A DNA stretch of 64,000 bases from an uncultured Paludibacter sp. (GCA_937897985.1 CALCBD010000039.1:1-64000); one strand, 5' to 3'; shown: positions 16,636 to 25,079, counted from the stretch's first letter. The notes: a model not told the origin generated them from the sequence alone. Numbers and translations are program-made.

Positions 16636-17004
16636 ATGTACATTCTTTTTACAATTCTGATTGTTATAGCATCAATTTTACTTATTTTACTGGTATTGGT
16701 TCAAAATTCTAAAGGTGGTGGATTAGCCGCCGGATTCTCGTCGTCAAATCAGATTATGGGCGTTCGGAAAACTACCGACTTTCTTGAAAAAGCTACCTGG
16801 GTATTGGTTGCTGCAGTCATCGTTCTTTCGGTAGCTACAGTTGCTGTAAACAAAGGTGATGTGGTTGCTAACCAGTCTGAAATTAAAGATCAGTATCAAA
16901 AAGCTCAAAAAGAAGAACCGGGCGTAGTTGCTCCGGGCTTTGGCGAAAAACCGGAAGCGAATCAGCAGGAAGCCCAGAAACCTGCACCCGCTCCCCAAAA
17001 ATAA
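16636..17004 (+). CDS. secG: Preprotein translocase subunit SecG
   Basis: SecG is the small accessory subunit of the SecYEG channel. The 122-residue protein has two membrane helices (about 3-22 and 52-70), separated by the conserved loop LVLVQNSKGGGLAAGFSSSN, and MGVRKTTDFLEKATW. The C-terminal tail is rich in Gln, Ala and Pro, and is longer than in E. coli SecG. The start ATG lies 7 bp after the previous stop. A hairpin terminator follows at 17028-17064, closing this operon. Confidence 0.95.
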   Translation: MYILFTILIVIASILLILLVLVQNSKGGGLAAGFSSSNQIMGVRKTTDFLEKATWVLVAAVIVLSVATVAVNKGDVVANQSEIKDQYQKAQKEEPGVVAPGFGEKPEANQQEAQKPAPAPQK

Positions 17005-17027
17005 CATCAAAGACAACTAAATACCGG

Positions 17028-17064
17028 AAGCGTATCAAAACTTATTTGATGCGCTTTCTTTTTT
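17028..17064 (+). terminator. Rho-independent terminator after secG
   Basis: AAGCGTATCAAA (17028-17039) pairs with TTTGATGCGCTT (about 17045-17056) with one G-T pair, followed by TCTTTTTT. It begins 23 bp after the secG stop. Confidence 0.9.
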
Positions 17065-17081
17065 AACAGTTATATTCGGTT

Positions 17082-17699
17082 ATGAATTTTATAAATTTTG
17101 TCGATTATGCAGGTACCTTTGCTTTTGCAATCAGTGGTATACGACTTGCATCGGCAAAAAGATTCGATTGGTTTGGCGCATACGTAGTCGGACTGGTTAC
17201 GGCAATCGGGGGTGGTACAGCCCGCGATTTACTGCTGAACGTCACCCCTTTCTGGATGCAACAACCCTCTTATATCATCATAACCGGTGTCGCGCTTCTC
17301 AGCGTAATAGCTTTCGGCAAACACCTTATCAGGCTGAATAACACATTCTTTATTTTTGATGCCATCGGACTCGGATTATTCGTGGTGGTGGGTATCGAAA
17401 AAAGTATTGAAGCAGGTTTTCCTTTTTGGGTCAGTATTATCATGGGAATGATTACCGGTTCGGTGGGTGGAATTATCAGAGATATTCTTATCAACGAAGT
17501 TCCGCTGATCTTCCGGAAGGATATTTATGCTCTGGCGTGTGTGCTTGGCGGAGTCGTTTTTTACGTTTGTACCCAAATTCATCTTCAGACTGAAATTACT
17601 CAGATTCTCGCCGCCGTTTCGGTCATACTGATGCGGATTATTGCCGTCAGGTTTCATCTTAGTCTGCCTGTTTTGAAAGGTCATGACGATTTTAAATGA
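17082..17699 (+). CDS. Trimeric intracellular cation channel (TRIC / YicG, UPF0126) family membrane protein
   Basis: A 205-residue integral membrane protein built from two similar halves, each with glycine-rich helices: VVGLVTAIGGGTARDLLL (about 36-53) and IIMGMITGSVGGIIRDILI (about 119-137). This GGxxRD duplication is the signature of UPF0126 / prokaryotic TRIC proteins. Those form homotrimeric cation channels, and some have been proposed to move glycine or other small molecules. Seven membrane segments fit the hydrophobic pattern. It starts 18 bp after the secG terminator; DUF3109 begins 40 bp after its end. Confidence 0.9.
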   Translation: MNFINFVDYAGTFAFAISGIRLASAKRFDWFGAYVVGLVTAIGGGTARDLLLNVTPFWMQQPSYIIITGVALLSVIAFGKHLIRLNNTFFIFDAIGLGLFVVVGIEKSIEAGFPFWVSIIMGMITGSVGGIIRDILINEVPLIFRKDIYALACVLGGVVFYVCTQIHLQTEITQILAAVSVILMRIIAVRFHLSLPVLKGHDDFK

Positions 17700-17739
17700 A
17701 ATTTACGGCCGGATTAAAATAAATTGAACCAACAGAAAT

Positions 17740-18324
17740 ATGTTACAGATAGAAGATACAGTCATCAGCTTCGACTTATTCGACGAAAAATTTGTTTGCG
17801 ACCTCGCTTCATGTAAAGGCGAATGTTGTATCGAAGGAGATGAAGGTGCACCACTCGACGAGAATGAGCTCGAAACCATACAGGATTTGTTGCCCATCAT
17901 TTGGGACGACCTGACCGATAAAGCGAAGGATGTTATTCAACAACACGGATTTTTCTATATTGACAGAGCCGGTGAGCCGGTTACTTCGATTGTAAATGGC
18001 GCTGAATGTGTCTTTACCTTTACCGACGAGCAGGGAATTTGTAAATGTGCCATCGAGAAGGCCTTTCGCGAGGGGAAAACTGATTTTTACAAACCGGTTT
18101 CCTGTCACTTATATCCGGTAAGACTGCAAAAATATAATGGTTTTACAGCCGTCAATTATCATCGATGGAGTATCTGTAATTGCGCGGTTACTTCAGGCAG
18201 AAAATTAAATGTTCCGGTTTATAAATTCCTGAAAGAGCCTTTGATACGTAAATTCGGACAGGAATGGTACACACAGCTCGAAATTGCTGATAAAGAATTA
18301 AAAAAACGGGGAGATTTGAAATAA
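17740..18324 (+). CDS. DUF3109 family cysteine-rich protein
   Basis: A 194-residue protein of the DUF3109 family, widespread in Bacteroidota with unknown function. Eleven or so cysteines cluster in motifs: CDLASCKGECCIEGDEG near residue 20, AECVFTFTDEQGICKCAIE near 87, SCHLYPVRL near 123, and WSICNCAV near 143. The family resembles the CxxxCxxCC zinc or Fe-S cluster proteins (YkgJ-like), so metal binding is likely. The start LQIEDTVISFDLFDEKF matches other members. It lies between the TRIC-like gene and cinA with short spacers, which allows cotranscription. Confidence 0.85.
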   Translation: MLQIEDTVISFDLFDEKFVCDLASCKGECCIEGDEGAPLDENELETIQDLLPIIWDDLTDKAKDVIQQHGFFYIDRAGEPVTSIVNGAECVFTFTDEQGICKCAIEKAFREGKTDFYKPVSCHLYPVRLQKYNGFTAVNYHRWSICNCAVTSGRKLNVPVYKFLKEPLIRKFGQEWYTQLEIADKELKKRGDLK

Positions 18325-18368
18325 GACTTACAAAATTCCGGACTTCCGGTTCAAAAAATAAAAATCTC

Positions 18369-19616
18369 ATGAAAACAAACAGTGTAAAAGTAGAAATCAT
18401 CACCATAGGCGACGAAATTTTAATCGGACAGATTGTCGATACCAATTCAGCATGGATGGCTACCGAACTAAACAAAGCCGGATTTGAAATTGCACGGATT
18501 ACTTCGGTTCACGACGAAGCCAATCAGATCGTAAATGCTCTTGACAGTGCATTACAACTGGCTGATGTTGTGCTATTTACCGGCGGTATCGGACCCACTA
18601 AAGATGATATCACCAAACAAACTCTGACCAAATACTTTGGTATGAAGCTGATTTTCAGCGACGAAGTATATAAAAACATTGAACAGGTACTGATTAACCG
18701 CTCACGCGCTGTGAATGAATTAACCCGGACACAGGCATTTGTTCCCGATGGCTGCACAGTGATTCAGAACACAGCCGGGACAGCACCCATCACATGGTTC
18801 GGGAAAAATGAAAAGGTAATTGTATCGATGCCCGGCGTACCCAATGAAATGAAACATGTGATGAGTACCGAAATAATTCCCCGATTAACAGTCCGTTTTA
18901 AAACGCCTTCGATCATCCATAAAAATGTTTTAGTACAGGGATATCCCGAATCGGCTCTGGCTATGAAAATTGCCGATTGGGAAAATGCCCTGCCCGAAGA
19001 TATTCATTTGGCTTATCTGCCACATTACGGCATTATAAAACTCCGGTTAAGCGGCATTTCGGACGATCCGTTATCTCTGGAATTTTCGATTAATCAACAG
19101 ATTGCCGGTCTGACCGAAATACTTGGTGACGCTATAGTTGCTTTCGAAGATATACCTGTCGAAAATTTAATCGGTAATTTACTTGCAGCTAAAGGATGGA
19201 CAGTTGCAACAGCCGAAAGTTGTACCGGCGGACACATTGCTCACCGCATTACTTCAGTACCCGGCAGTTCGACCTACTTCAAAGGTTCGGTGGTTTCCTA
19301 TTCCAACGAAATTAAAATCAATTTACTAAAAGTATCGCAGGCAAGCATTGAAGATTATGGAGCCGTCAGCAGGGAAGTGGTCGAACAAATGGCTGCCAAC
19401 GTTCGGCGATTAATGAAAACAGATGTTGCAATTGCCACTTCAGGAATAGCCGGCCCCGATGGCGGTACTTCCGAAAAACCGGTTGGGACAGTCTGGATTT
19501 CGGTATGCTCCGAAAAAGAAACTGTTACAAAAATGTTCAGATTCGGGAATGTACGATTACAAAACATTGAGCGTACTACCCAGGCAGCTTTATTAATGCT
19601 AAAAGAAATGCTCTGA
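18369..19616 (+). CDS. cinA: CinA family protein (NMN deamidase / ADP-ribose pyrophosphatase)
   Basis: CinA proteins recycle pyridine nucleotides: the C-terminal PncC domain deamidates nicotinamide mononucleotide, and the N-terminal COG1058 domain hydrolyses ADP-ribose in some members. The N-terminal half shows IGDEILIGQIVDTNSAWMA (about 14-32) and FTGGIGPTKDDITKQ (about 72-86), a molybdopterin-binding-like fold. The C-terminal half has ATAESCTGGHIAHRIT near residue 280 and ATSGIAGPDGGTSEKPVGTV near 357. The 415-residue length is standard. It is the last gene before a 230-bp spacer leading to rpmB. Confidence 0.95.
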   Translation: MKTNSVKVEIITIGDEILIGQIVDTNSAWMATELNKAGFEIARITSVHDEANQIVNALDSALQLADVVLFTGGIGPTKDDITKQTLTKYFGMKLIFSDEVYKNIEQVLINRSRAVNELTRTQAFVPDGCTVIQNTAGTAPITWFGKNEKVIVSMPGVPNEMKHVMSTEIIPRLTVRFKTPSIIHKNVLVQGYPESALAMKIADWENALPEDIHLAYLPHYGIIKLRLSGISDDPLSLEFSINQQIAGLTEILGDAIVAFEDIPVENLIGNLLAAKGWTVATAESCTGGHIAHRITSVPGSSTYFKGSVVSYSNEIKINLLKVSQASIEDYGAVSREVVEQMAANVRRLMKTDVAIATSGIAGPDGGTSEKPVGTVWISVCSEKETVTKMFRFGNVRLQNIERTTQAALLMLKEML

Positions 19617-19772
19617 ATTTAAAGAATATGAATGTTGATGAATTGTAGTATGAAAAATAAAGAATTTAATACTTTAAAGTACCGGAATACTCAAACCACA
19701 GCTACAATTCACAACACAAACATTTGATTCACATTCATTTAAGTTTAATTCAGAAATTATTCGCCGAAAAGC

Positions 19773-19803
19773 TTGTAAGTTCGAAATAAATAGTGTAATT
19801 TTG
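19773..19803 (+). promoter_or_regulatory. Bacteroidota-type promoter of the rpmB operon
   Basis: TTG (19773-19775), a 20-bp gap and TAATTTTG (19796-19803) match the consensus. The rpmB ATG is 45 bp downstream. Confidence 0.7.
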
Positions 19804-19848
19804 CGCACTGTTTTTGAGAAAAAATGTAATTAAAAAAAAGATATTGAA

Positions 19849-20088
19849 ATGTCAAAAATTTGTCAGATCACCGGAAAAAAAGCAATGGTAGGAAACAATG
19901 TTTCGCACTCGAAACGTCGCACCAAAAGAACTTTTGATGTGAATTTGTTTACCAAAAAGTTCTATTGGGTAGAACAGGATACATGGATTAGCCTGAATAT
20001 TTCAGCAGCCGGTTTACGTACTATCAACAAAGTTGGATTGGATGCAGCCATTAAAAAAGCTGCCGAAAAAGGGTATTTATACGCATAA
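19849..20088 (+). CDS. rpmB: 50S ribosomal protein L28
   Basis: A 79-residue basic ribosomal protein beginning SKICQITGKKAMVGNNVSHS, with the family motif KRRTKRTFDVN. The C-terminal segment VWISLNISAAGLRTI-like (WISLNISAAGLRTINKVG) is canonical. Only one cysteine remains of the zinc-binding pair found in some species, so this is the zinc-free form. It heads a three-gene cluster with rpmG and DUF4295. Confidence 0.97.
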   Translation: MSKICQITGKKAMVGNNVSHSKRRTKRTFDVNLFTKKFYWVEQDTWISLNISAAGLRTINKVGLDAAIKKAAEKGYLYA

Positions 20089-20106
20089 TAAGGGAGAAAA
20101 TTTATC

Positions 20107-20295
20107 ATGGCCAAAAAATCAAAAGAAGCAAGAATCCAGGTAATCCTGGAATGCACAGAGCATAAAGAAAGCGGTATGCCCGGTACATCGCGTTATATCA
20201 CGATGAAAAACAGAAAAAACACACCGGCACGTATGGAGTTGAGAAAATACAACCCCATTTTAAAAAGAGTAACTGTACACAAAGAAATTAAATAA
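20107..20295 (+). CDS. rpmG: 50S ribosomal protein L33
   Basis: A 62-residue ribosomal protein with the family pattern ECTEHKESGMPGTSRYITMK and RKNTPARMELRKYNP. The Cys pairs of the zinc-binding version are missing, so it is the zinc-independent form. It follows rpmB by 18 bp, after a purine-rich stretch. Confidence 0.97.
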   Translation: MAKKSKEARIQVILECTEHKESGMPGTSRYITMKNRKNTPARMELRKYNPILKRVTVHKEIK

Positions 20296-20305
20296 CATCT
20301 GAATC

Positions 20306-20458
20306 ATGGCAAAGAAAGCAGTTGCATCTCTCCAGAGTGGAGAAGGTCGTTCGTTTGCAAAGGTTATCAAAATGGTGAAATCACCTAAAACCGGTGCATA
20401 TATTTTTCAGGAAGAAATAGTACACAATGACAAAGTAAAAGACTATTTTACCAAGTAA
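20306..20458 (+). CDS. DUF4295 family small basic protein
   Basis: A 50-codon gene that starts MAKKAVASLQSGEGRSFAKV and ends KVKDYFTK. It begins 10 bp after rpmG. Small proteins of the DUF4295 family occur behind rpmB-rpmG throughout the Bacteroidota. The basic composition and the conserved neighbourhood suggest a ribosome-associated protein, but the role is an inference. The gene is short enough to be missed by length cut-offs. Confidence 0.9.
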   Translation: MAKKAVASLQSGEGRSFAKVIKMVKSPKTGAYIFQEEIVHNDKVKDYFTK

Positions 20459-20479
20459 TATTGTAATCAAATAGAAACT

Positions 20480-20515
20480 ATCCTCTCATTTTTTTTAAAT
20501 GAGAGGATTTTTTTT
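20480..20515 (+). terminator. Rho-independent terminator of the rpmB operon
   Basis: ATCCTCTCATTT and AAATGAGAGGAT form a 12-bp stem (20480-20507) around a T-rich loop, followed by a run of T to 20515. Confidence 0.92.
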
Positions 20516-20546
20516 GATGTATACTCGGAAAAATATCTTAATTTTG
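20513..20546 (+). promoter_or_regulatory. Possible ftsY promoter
   Basis: TAATTTTG at 20539-20546 is a good -7 box. TTTG at 20513-20516, inside the T tract of the previous terminator, lies 22 bp upstream, slightly longer than ideal. The leader to the ATG at 20642 would be about 90 nt. Confidence 0.5.
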
Positions 20547-20641
20547 TAGTTCTATCAATCAGGGCGTGAATCTCAAAGCGCCGGTTTACAAATTGTTATC
20601 ATCGCTTTGATTATCATCACAAATGACTAAAATCAATATAA

Positions 20642-21592
20642 ATGGGTATTTTTAATTTATTTAATAAGGATAAAAAAGAAACACTTGATCAGGGTTTGTC
20701 GAAAACCAAAGAAAGTGTGTTCTCAAAAATAACACGTGCTGTTGCCGGAAAATCGAAAGTAGACGACGAAGTACTCGACAACCTGGAAGAAGTACTGATT
20801 ACTTCGGATGTAGGTGTTGAAACCACACTTCGTATCATCGAAAGAATTGAGGAACGTGTATCGCGCGACAAATACGTGAATACATCCGAGCTCAATGTAA
20901 TCCTGAAAGAAGAAATTGCTGCACTGCTTTCCGAAAACAACCCGGAAATGCCAATGGATTTTGACAGTCAGTTAACTCAAAAACCTTATGTAATAATGGT
21001 TGTAGGCGTTAACGGAGTAGGAAAAACCACAACAATCGGCAAATTAGCTTACCAGTTCACCAAAGCAGGCAAAAAAGTATATCTCGGTGCTGCCGACACA
21101 TTCAGAGCAGCAGCTGTCGACCAGCTGGTTATCTGGGGCGAACGTACAGGCGTACCTGTAATTAAACAGAAAATGGGAGCCGATCCGGCTTCAGTTGCAT
21201 ATGATACACTGGCTTCGGCAAAGGCTAATAATGCAGATGTGGTTATTATCGATACAGCAGGCCGCTTGCACAATAAAGTAAACCTGATGAACGAGCTCAC
21301 CAAAATCAAAAATGTAATGCAAAAAATCGTTCCCGATGCTCCGCACGAAGTATTACTTGTACTCGACGGTTCGACCGGACAGAATGCTTTCGAACAGGCA
21401 AAGCAGTTCACCAAAGCTACTCATGTCAATGCTCTCGCTGTTACAAAACTTGACGGAACTGCCAAGGGTGGTGTGGTTATCGGGATATCCGATCAGTTTA
21501 AAATTCCGGTAAAATACATTGGCTTAGGCGAAGGTATGGAGCACCTGCAGGTGTTCGACAAAAAAGAATTTGTTGAATCGTTATTCAGTTGA
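20642..21592 (+). CDS. ftsY: Signal recognition particle receptor FtsY
   Basis: FtsY is the SRP receptor GTPase at the inner membrane. The 316-residue protein has almost only the NG domain: the N domain at about 1-90, the G1 loop GVNGVGKTTTIGKLA (about 123-137), AADTFRAAAVDQL, IIDTAGRLH and TKLDGTAKGG near 266. The long acidic A domain of E. coli FtsY is absent; a short basic amphipathic N-terminus (NLFNKDKK) probably provides membrane contact. rimO begins 3 bp after the stop, which implies one transcript. Confidence 0.97.
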   Translation: MGIFNLFNKDKKETLDQGLSKTKESVFSKITRAVAGKSKVDDEVLDNLEEVLITSDVGVETTLRIIERIEERVSRDKYVNTSELNVILKEEIAALLSENNPEMPMDFDSQLTQKPYVIMVVGVNGVGKTTTIGKLAYQFTKAGKKVYLGAADTFRAAAVDQLVIWGERTGVPVIKQKMGADPASVAYDTLASAKANNADVVIIDTAGRLHNKVNLMNELTKIKNVMQKIVPDAPHEVLLVLDGSTGQNAFEQAKQFTKATHVNALAVTKLDGTAKGGVVIGISDQFKIPVKYIGLGEGMEHLQVFDKKEFVESLFS

Positions 21593-21595
21593 TTA

Positions 21596-22900
21596 ATGGC
21601 AAAAAAAACGAACAAAGGCACTGTTGATGTAATTACGCTCGGTTGTTCTAAAAATCTGGTGGATTCAGAGCAATTGATGCGTCAGTTTGATGCTTTGGGA
21701 TACAAAGTGAGGCATGATGCACCACGGCCTGATGGTGACATTGTAATCATTAACACCTGTGGTTTCATAGGCGATGCCAAAGAAGAAAGCATCAACACCA
21801 TACTTCAGTTTGCCGATCGCCGGCGTACGAAAAAACTCGACAAATTATTTGTAATGGGCTGCCTGTCCGAAAGATATCTCAAAGATTTACAGGCTGAGAT
21901 TCCCGAAGTTGATAAGTTCTACGGTAAATTTAATTATACCAACATTCTTACCGATCTGGGACAGGAATACCGCGCCGATTTACGACTTGAGCGTACACTT
22001 ACAACACCTGATCACTTTGCCTATCTGAAAATTTCGGAGGGTTGTAACCGTAGTTGTTCTTATTGTGCCATTCCGATTATAACCGGCAGGCATCGTTCCC
22101 GTTCAATTGAAGACATAGAGGAAGAAGTAAAGAAACTGGTTGCCCGGGGAGTGAAAGAATTTAATGTCATTGCTCAGGATTTATCTTCGTACGGATTGGA
22201 CAGGTACAAATCGCTGAAATTACCTGAACTGATTGAACGTATTGCCGCCATTCCGGGCGTTGAATGGATTCGTCTTCATTATGCCTATCCGGCTCAGTTT
22301 CCGTACGATATCCTCAGAGTAATGCGCGAAAACAGTAATGTATGCAAGTATCTCGACATCGCCCTGCAGCACATCAGCAATCACATGCTTAAAGTGATGC
22401 GCCGTAATATCACAAAGGAACAAACCTATGAATTAATAAAACGAATTCGCGATGAAGTGCCTGGTATCCACCTTCGTACTACTTTATTGGTTGGACACCC
22501 CGGCGAAACCGATCAGGACATTGCCGAACTGAAAGAATTCATGCAGTTTGCAAAATTTGAACGGTTAGGTGCATTTGCCTATTCCAACGAAGAAGGCACT
22601 CACGCTTATGAAACCTACAGCGACGACATCCCTGAACAAATAAAACAGGAAAGGTTGAATGAAATCATGGCTTTGCAACAAACCATCTCGTCCGATATTA
22701 ATCAGACTAAAATTGGTAAAACATTTAAAGTAATGATTGACAGGATTGAAGATCAGAATTATATCGGCAGGACTGAATTTGATTCGCCTGAAGTTGACCC
22801 AGAGGTACTCATTCCGATTGGTACTCCGGGTGTGAAAACCGGTCAGTTTTACCAGGCCGAAATTATTAACGCAACTGAATTTGATTTGTACGCCGTATAA
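21596..22900 (+). CDS. rimO: Ribosomal protein S12 methylthiotransferase RimO
   Basis: RimO is a radical-SAM enzyme that methylthiolates the conserved aspartate of ribosomal protein S12. The N-terminal MTTase domain has cysteines in LGCSKNLVDSE (about 18), NTCGFIGDAKEES (about 53) and MGCLSER (about 88), which hold one Fe-S cluster. The radical-SAM core has SEGCNRSCSYCAIP with the CxxxCxxC motif near residue 147. A C-terminal TRAM domain ends the protein. The IGDAKEES segment is RimO-type, distinguishing it from the MtaB paralogue at 35.4-36.7 kb. It follows ftsY by 3 bp. Confidence 0.96.
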   Translation: MAKKTNKGTVDVITLGCSKNLVDSEQLMRQFDALGYKVRHDAPRPDGDIVIINTCGFIGDAKEESINTILQFADRRRTKKLDKLFVMGCLSERYLKDLQAEIPEVDKFYGKFNYTNILTDLGQEYRADLRLERTLTTPDHFAYLKISEGCNRSCSYCAIPIITGRHRSRSIEDIEEEVKKLVARGVKEFNVIAQDLSSYGLDRYKSLKLPELIERIAAIPGVEWIRLHYAYPAQFPYDILRVMRENSNVCKYLDIALQHISNHMLKVMRRNITKEQTYELIKRIRDEVPGIHLRTTLLVGHPGETDQDIAELKEFMQFAKFERLGAFAYSNEEGTHAYETYSDDIPEQIKQERLNEIMALQQTISSDINQTKIGKTFKVMIDRIEDQNYIGRTEFDSPEVDPEVLIPIGTPGVKTGQFYQAEIINATEFDLYAV

Positions 22901-22941
22901 GCGAAGCTTCAAACCAGCTATAAAAAAACCTCAAAACTAAC

Positions 22942-22969
22942 AGTGAAATGTTATTGATTTCATTTCACT
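22942..22969 (+). promoter_or_regulatory. Perfect inverted repeat just upstream of the HU gene
   Basis: AGTGAAATG (22942-22950) and CATTTCACT (22961-22969) are exact complements with a 10-nt spacer, 15 bp before the HU start codon. No T tract follows, so it is not a terminator. An operator or a leader hairpin that affects HU translation are both possible. Confidence 0.5.
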
Positions 22970-22984
22970 TAAAAAAACAGAAGA

Positions 22985-23275
22985 ATGAACAATACAGAAT
23001 TAGTATCAAAAATTTCATCAAAGATTAATCTTCCCAAAAAGGAGGTTGAAGAATTGTTGAATGCAGTGGTAAAGTCATTTACACAGGAATTTGCTGATGG
23101 TAAATCTGTTGGGATTCAGAGTTTCGGGAATTTTGAAGTTCGAAAAAGAGAGGAAAGAATTTCGGTACATCCAATGACACAGGTTCGTACTTTAATTCCG
23201 CCCAAATTAGTCGTTAATTTCAAACAAAGCAGTATTCTGAAAGATAAAATCAAAGACTTGAAAACCAATGAATAA
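22985..23275 (+). CDS. HU family DNA-binding protein
   Basis: A 96-residue HU/IHF-type protein. The helical dimer core (LVSKISSKINLPKKEVEELL) precedes the GNFEVRKREERISVHPMT arm region used for DNA bending, although the canonical arm tip is changed (RTLIPPKLVVNF). The ATG lies 15 bp after an inverted repeat. The 3' end overlaps the next gene, another HU-domain protein, by 8 bp (ATGAATAA), so the two are probably translated together and could form a heterodimer. Confidence 0.92.
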   Translation: MNNTELVSKISSKINLPKKEVEELLNAVVKSFTQEFADGKSVGIQSFGNFEVRKREERISVHPMTQVRTLIPPKLVVNFKQSSILKDKIKDLKTNE

Positions 23276-25019
23276 GGATAAGATTTCATCACAGGAGATA
23301 ATAGATTCGATAGCTTTGCAGCTTAAAATCAATAAGCGTTCGGCCGAAACATTTCTGAAAGCTATGTTTGCTGTGATCGAAGAAGCATTGATCAATGGCG
23401 AATCGGTGAAGGTAAAGAACTTCGGTACTTTTAAACTACAATGGAACGAAGCCCGTGAAAGTGTAAATGTTACCACAGGTGAAAAAATACTATTAGATGG
23501 CTACAATAAAATAATTTTCGCTCCCGATGCTAAATTGAAAGAAATTGTAAATGAACCATTTGCCTTTCTGGAGCCTATTCAGCTCGACGATGAAACCACA
23601 AAAATTGAAACATTAAAATCGGAAGATACTTTCGACCCGCTTAATATTTTAAGCGATCAGGCCTCCGAGATTAAAGAATTACTCCTCGAAATCAACGGAT
23701 TATCGAAAACAAATGCCGGATTGAACATTGACCGTACTGAAGAAATTCAGGAAGAAGAAGTACCGGTTGAAGAAGTTAAGGAAGTTATTGAAAATGCTGA
23801 GGAAGGGGAAGGGGAAGAAGAAGAAGAAGAAGTTTCAGAAGTTAAGGAAGTTAAGGAAGTTAAGGAAGTTAAGGAAGTTATTGAAATTAAGGAAGTTAAC
23901 GAAGTTATTGAAGTTAACGAAGTTATAGAAGTCAACGATTATGATGAAGCGGAAGCAGAGCGTACCGTAACAGACAGAGAAATTCCGGACCAAGGTATAA
24001 TTGATTCAATTGAACACGAACCAGCTGTAGTTCAGTCTGATAGCGTTGACGATACAACCGATTCTGTAAAAACGGACGCTTCAACTGAAGTTTTAAAAAT
24101 AAGTCAGCCTTTTGAAAATGCAGATGATAATTCGATGACTCCTTCCAATGAAGCAGAAGCCGGCACAATTTCAACCGTCCAGCTCCCGGAAAATCATAAC
24201 AATACTATTGATCTCGAAGATAAAAAGGATATCAAAGAAACCGCAAATCAGGAATCCCGGGCTTTTCAGCAGGAAACGTCAAATAAATTCACGATTCCGC
24301 CGACTATCCTGTCGACGCCCGACGCATTCTCAATGCCGGTAAAACCGTCCAACAAACGCACAAAGGGCTGTCTCATTACCTTAGTGGTTATTTTTGTTCT
24401 GGTGGTTGGTTTTATTGTTAATTATTATCTGTCTTCAGCAACAAGATGCTGGATAAAATACACCCTGCTTTCGGAAGAAAACACTGCCAGACTCAACAAA
24501 TTCGACAGGAAAGTTACTACCTGGATGCAAAACATTGAAGATTGGGCTTCCGGTATTTTTGTCAAAAATGAGAACAAAAACATCATTTATCTGACGCCCG
24601 ACAGTTCAATGCTTCAAATGGATACAATTTCACTGAAAAGCGAACCTGCCGACACGCTGCCCGACACAACAATTATTGAAAATCAAACTGTTAATGAAAA
24701 AGCTACAATAAAAAATGAAACTGACAGCTTAAAAATACTGTTTGATGGTCCGAGGGTGTACCCTAAAACAATTGCCTTCGAAAAAATGAGGGAAGGTAAC
24801 CGTTTGACCCTGATTGCCGAGCGCTACTATGGTTTAAAGGATTTCTGGGTTTATATTTACGAAGCAAACAAAGACAGGATAAGCAATCCGGATAACATAG
24901 CCAACGGCACCGAAATCCGTATTCCTAAAGTCGATAAAAGATTGATTAATAAGGACAACCCCGAATGTATTAAAAAGGCAAAGGAATTACATGATTTATA
25001 CGTCGGGAAGAAGAACTGA
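23268..25019 (+). CDS. HU-domain protein fused to a membrane segment and a LysM-like domain
   Basis: A 583-residue protein of unusual design. Residues 1-95 are a second HU-type domain (VKVKNFGTFKLQWNEARESV). Residues 162-229 are a Glu/Val/Lys-rich low-complexity linker with a 9-bp DNA repeat. A single membrane helix lies at about 367-388 (ITLVVIFVLVVGFIVNYYL), preceded by KRTKGC, so the HU side is cytoplasmic. The periplasmic part ends in a LysM-like module at about 506-554 (REGNRLTLIAERYYG, WVYIYEANKDRI). The layout suggests a link between chromosome and cell wall. Domain calls are by pattern; the function is inferred. It overlaps the HU gene by 8 bp. Confidence 0.85.
   Translation: MNKDKISSQEIIDSIALQLKINKRSAETFLKAMFAVIEEALINGESVKVKNFGTFKLQWNEARESVNVTTGEKILLDGYNKIIFAPDAKLKEIVNEPFAFLEPIQLDDETTKIETLKSEDTFDPLNILSDQASEIKELLLEINGLSKTNAGLNIDRTEEIQEEEVPVEEVKEVIENAEEGEGEEEEEEVSEVKEVKEVKEVKEVIEIKEVNEVIEVNEVIEVNDYDEAEAERTVTDREIPDQGIIDSIEHEPAVVQSDSVDDTTDSVKTDASTEVLKISQPFENADDNSMTPSNEAEAGTISTVQLPENHNNTIDLEDKKDIKETANQESRAFQQETSNKFTIPPTILSTPDAFSMPVKPSNKRTKGCLITLVVIFVLVVGFIVNYYLSSATRCWIKYTLLSEENTARLNKFDRKVTTWMQNIEDWASGIFVKNENKNIIYLTPDSSMLQMDTISLKSEPADTLPDTTIIENQTVNEKATIKNETDSLKILFDGPRVYPKTIAFEKMREGNRLTLIAERYYGLKDFWVYIYEANKDRISNPDNIANGTEIRIPKVDKRLINKDNPECIKKAKELHDLYVGKKN
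23837..23935 (+). repeat. 9-bp tandem repeat inside the HU-LysM gene
   Basis: GTTAAGGAA is repeated about four times exactly (23841-23876) and then continues in degenerate form to 23935, encoding EVKEV-type repeats. The unit is a multiple of three, so slippage would change linker length without frameshift. Confidence 0.85.
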
Positions 25020-25040
25020 TTATATAAACAACTGATTATC

Positions 25041-25079
25041 AAAGTTCTGCACTTCTAAACAAAGTGCAGAACTTTTTTT
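25041..25079 (+). terminator. Rho-independent terminator after the HU-LysM gene
   Basis: AAAGTTCTGCACTT (25041-25054) pairs with AAGTGCAGAACTTT (25062-25075), followed by a T run to 25079. It separates the HU genes from the moxR-bat cluster. Confidence 0.93.

Noticed and set aside
19637..19710. TGAATTGTAG / CTACAATTCA inverted repeat after cinA
   Set aside because: It lies in AT-rich sequence with 54 bp between the arms and no T tract, so it may be chance.
20573..20610. 8-bp inverted repeat (TCAAAGCG/CGCTTTGA) in the ftsY leader as a riboswitch
   Set aside because: The arms are short with a 22-bp spacer, there is no terminator or conserved motif, and it matches no riboswitch class I recognise.
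23728..23928. 66-codon Lys/Arg/Leu-rich plus-strand frame
   Set aside because: It is an out-of-frame reading of the GAA/GTTAAG repeat inside the HU-LysM gene, which is the well-supported frame.
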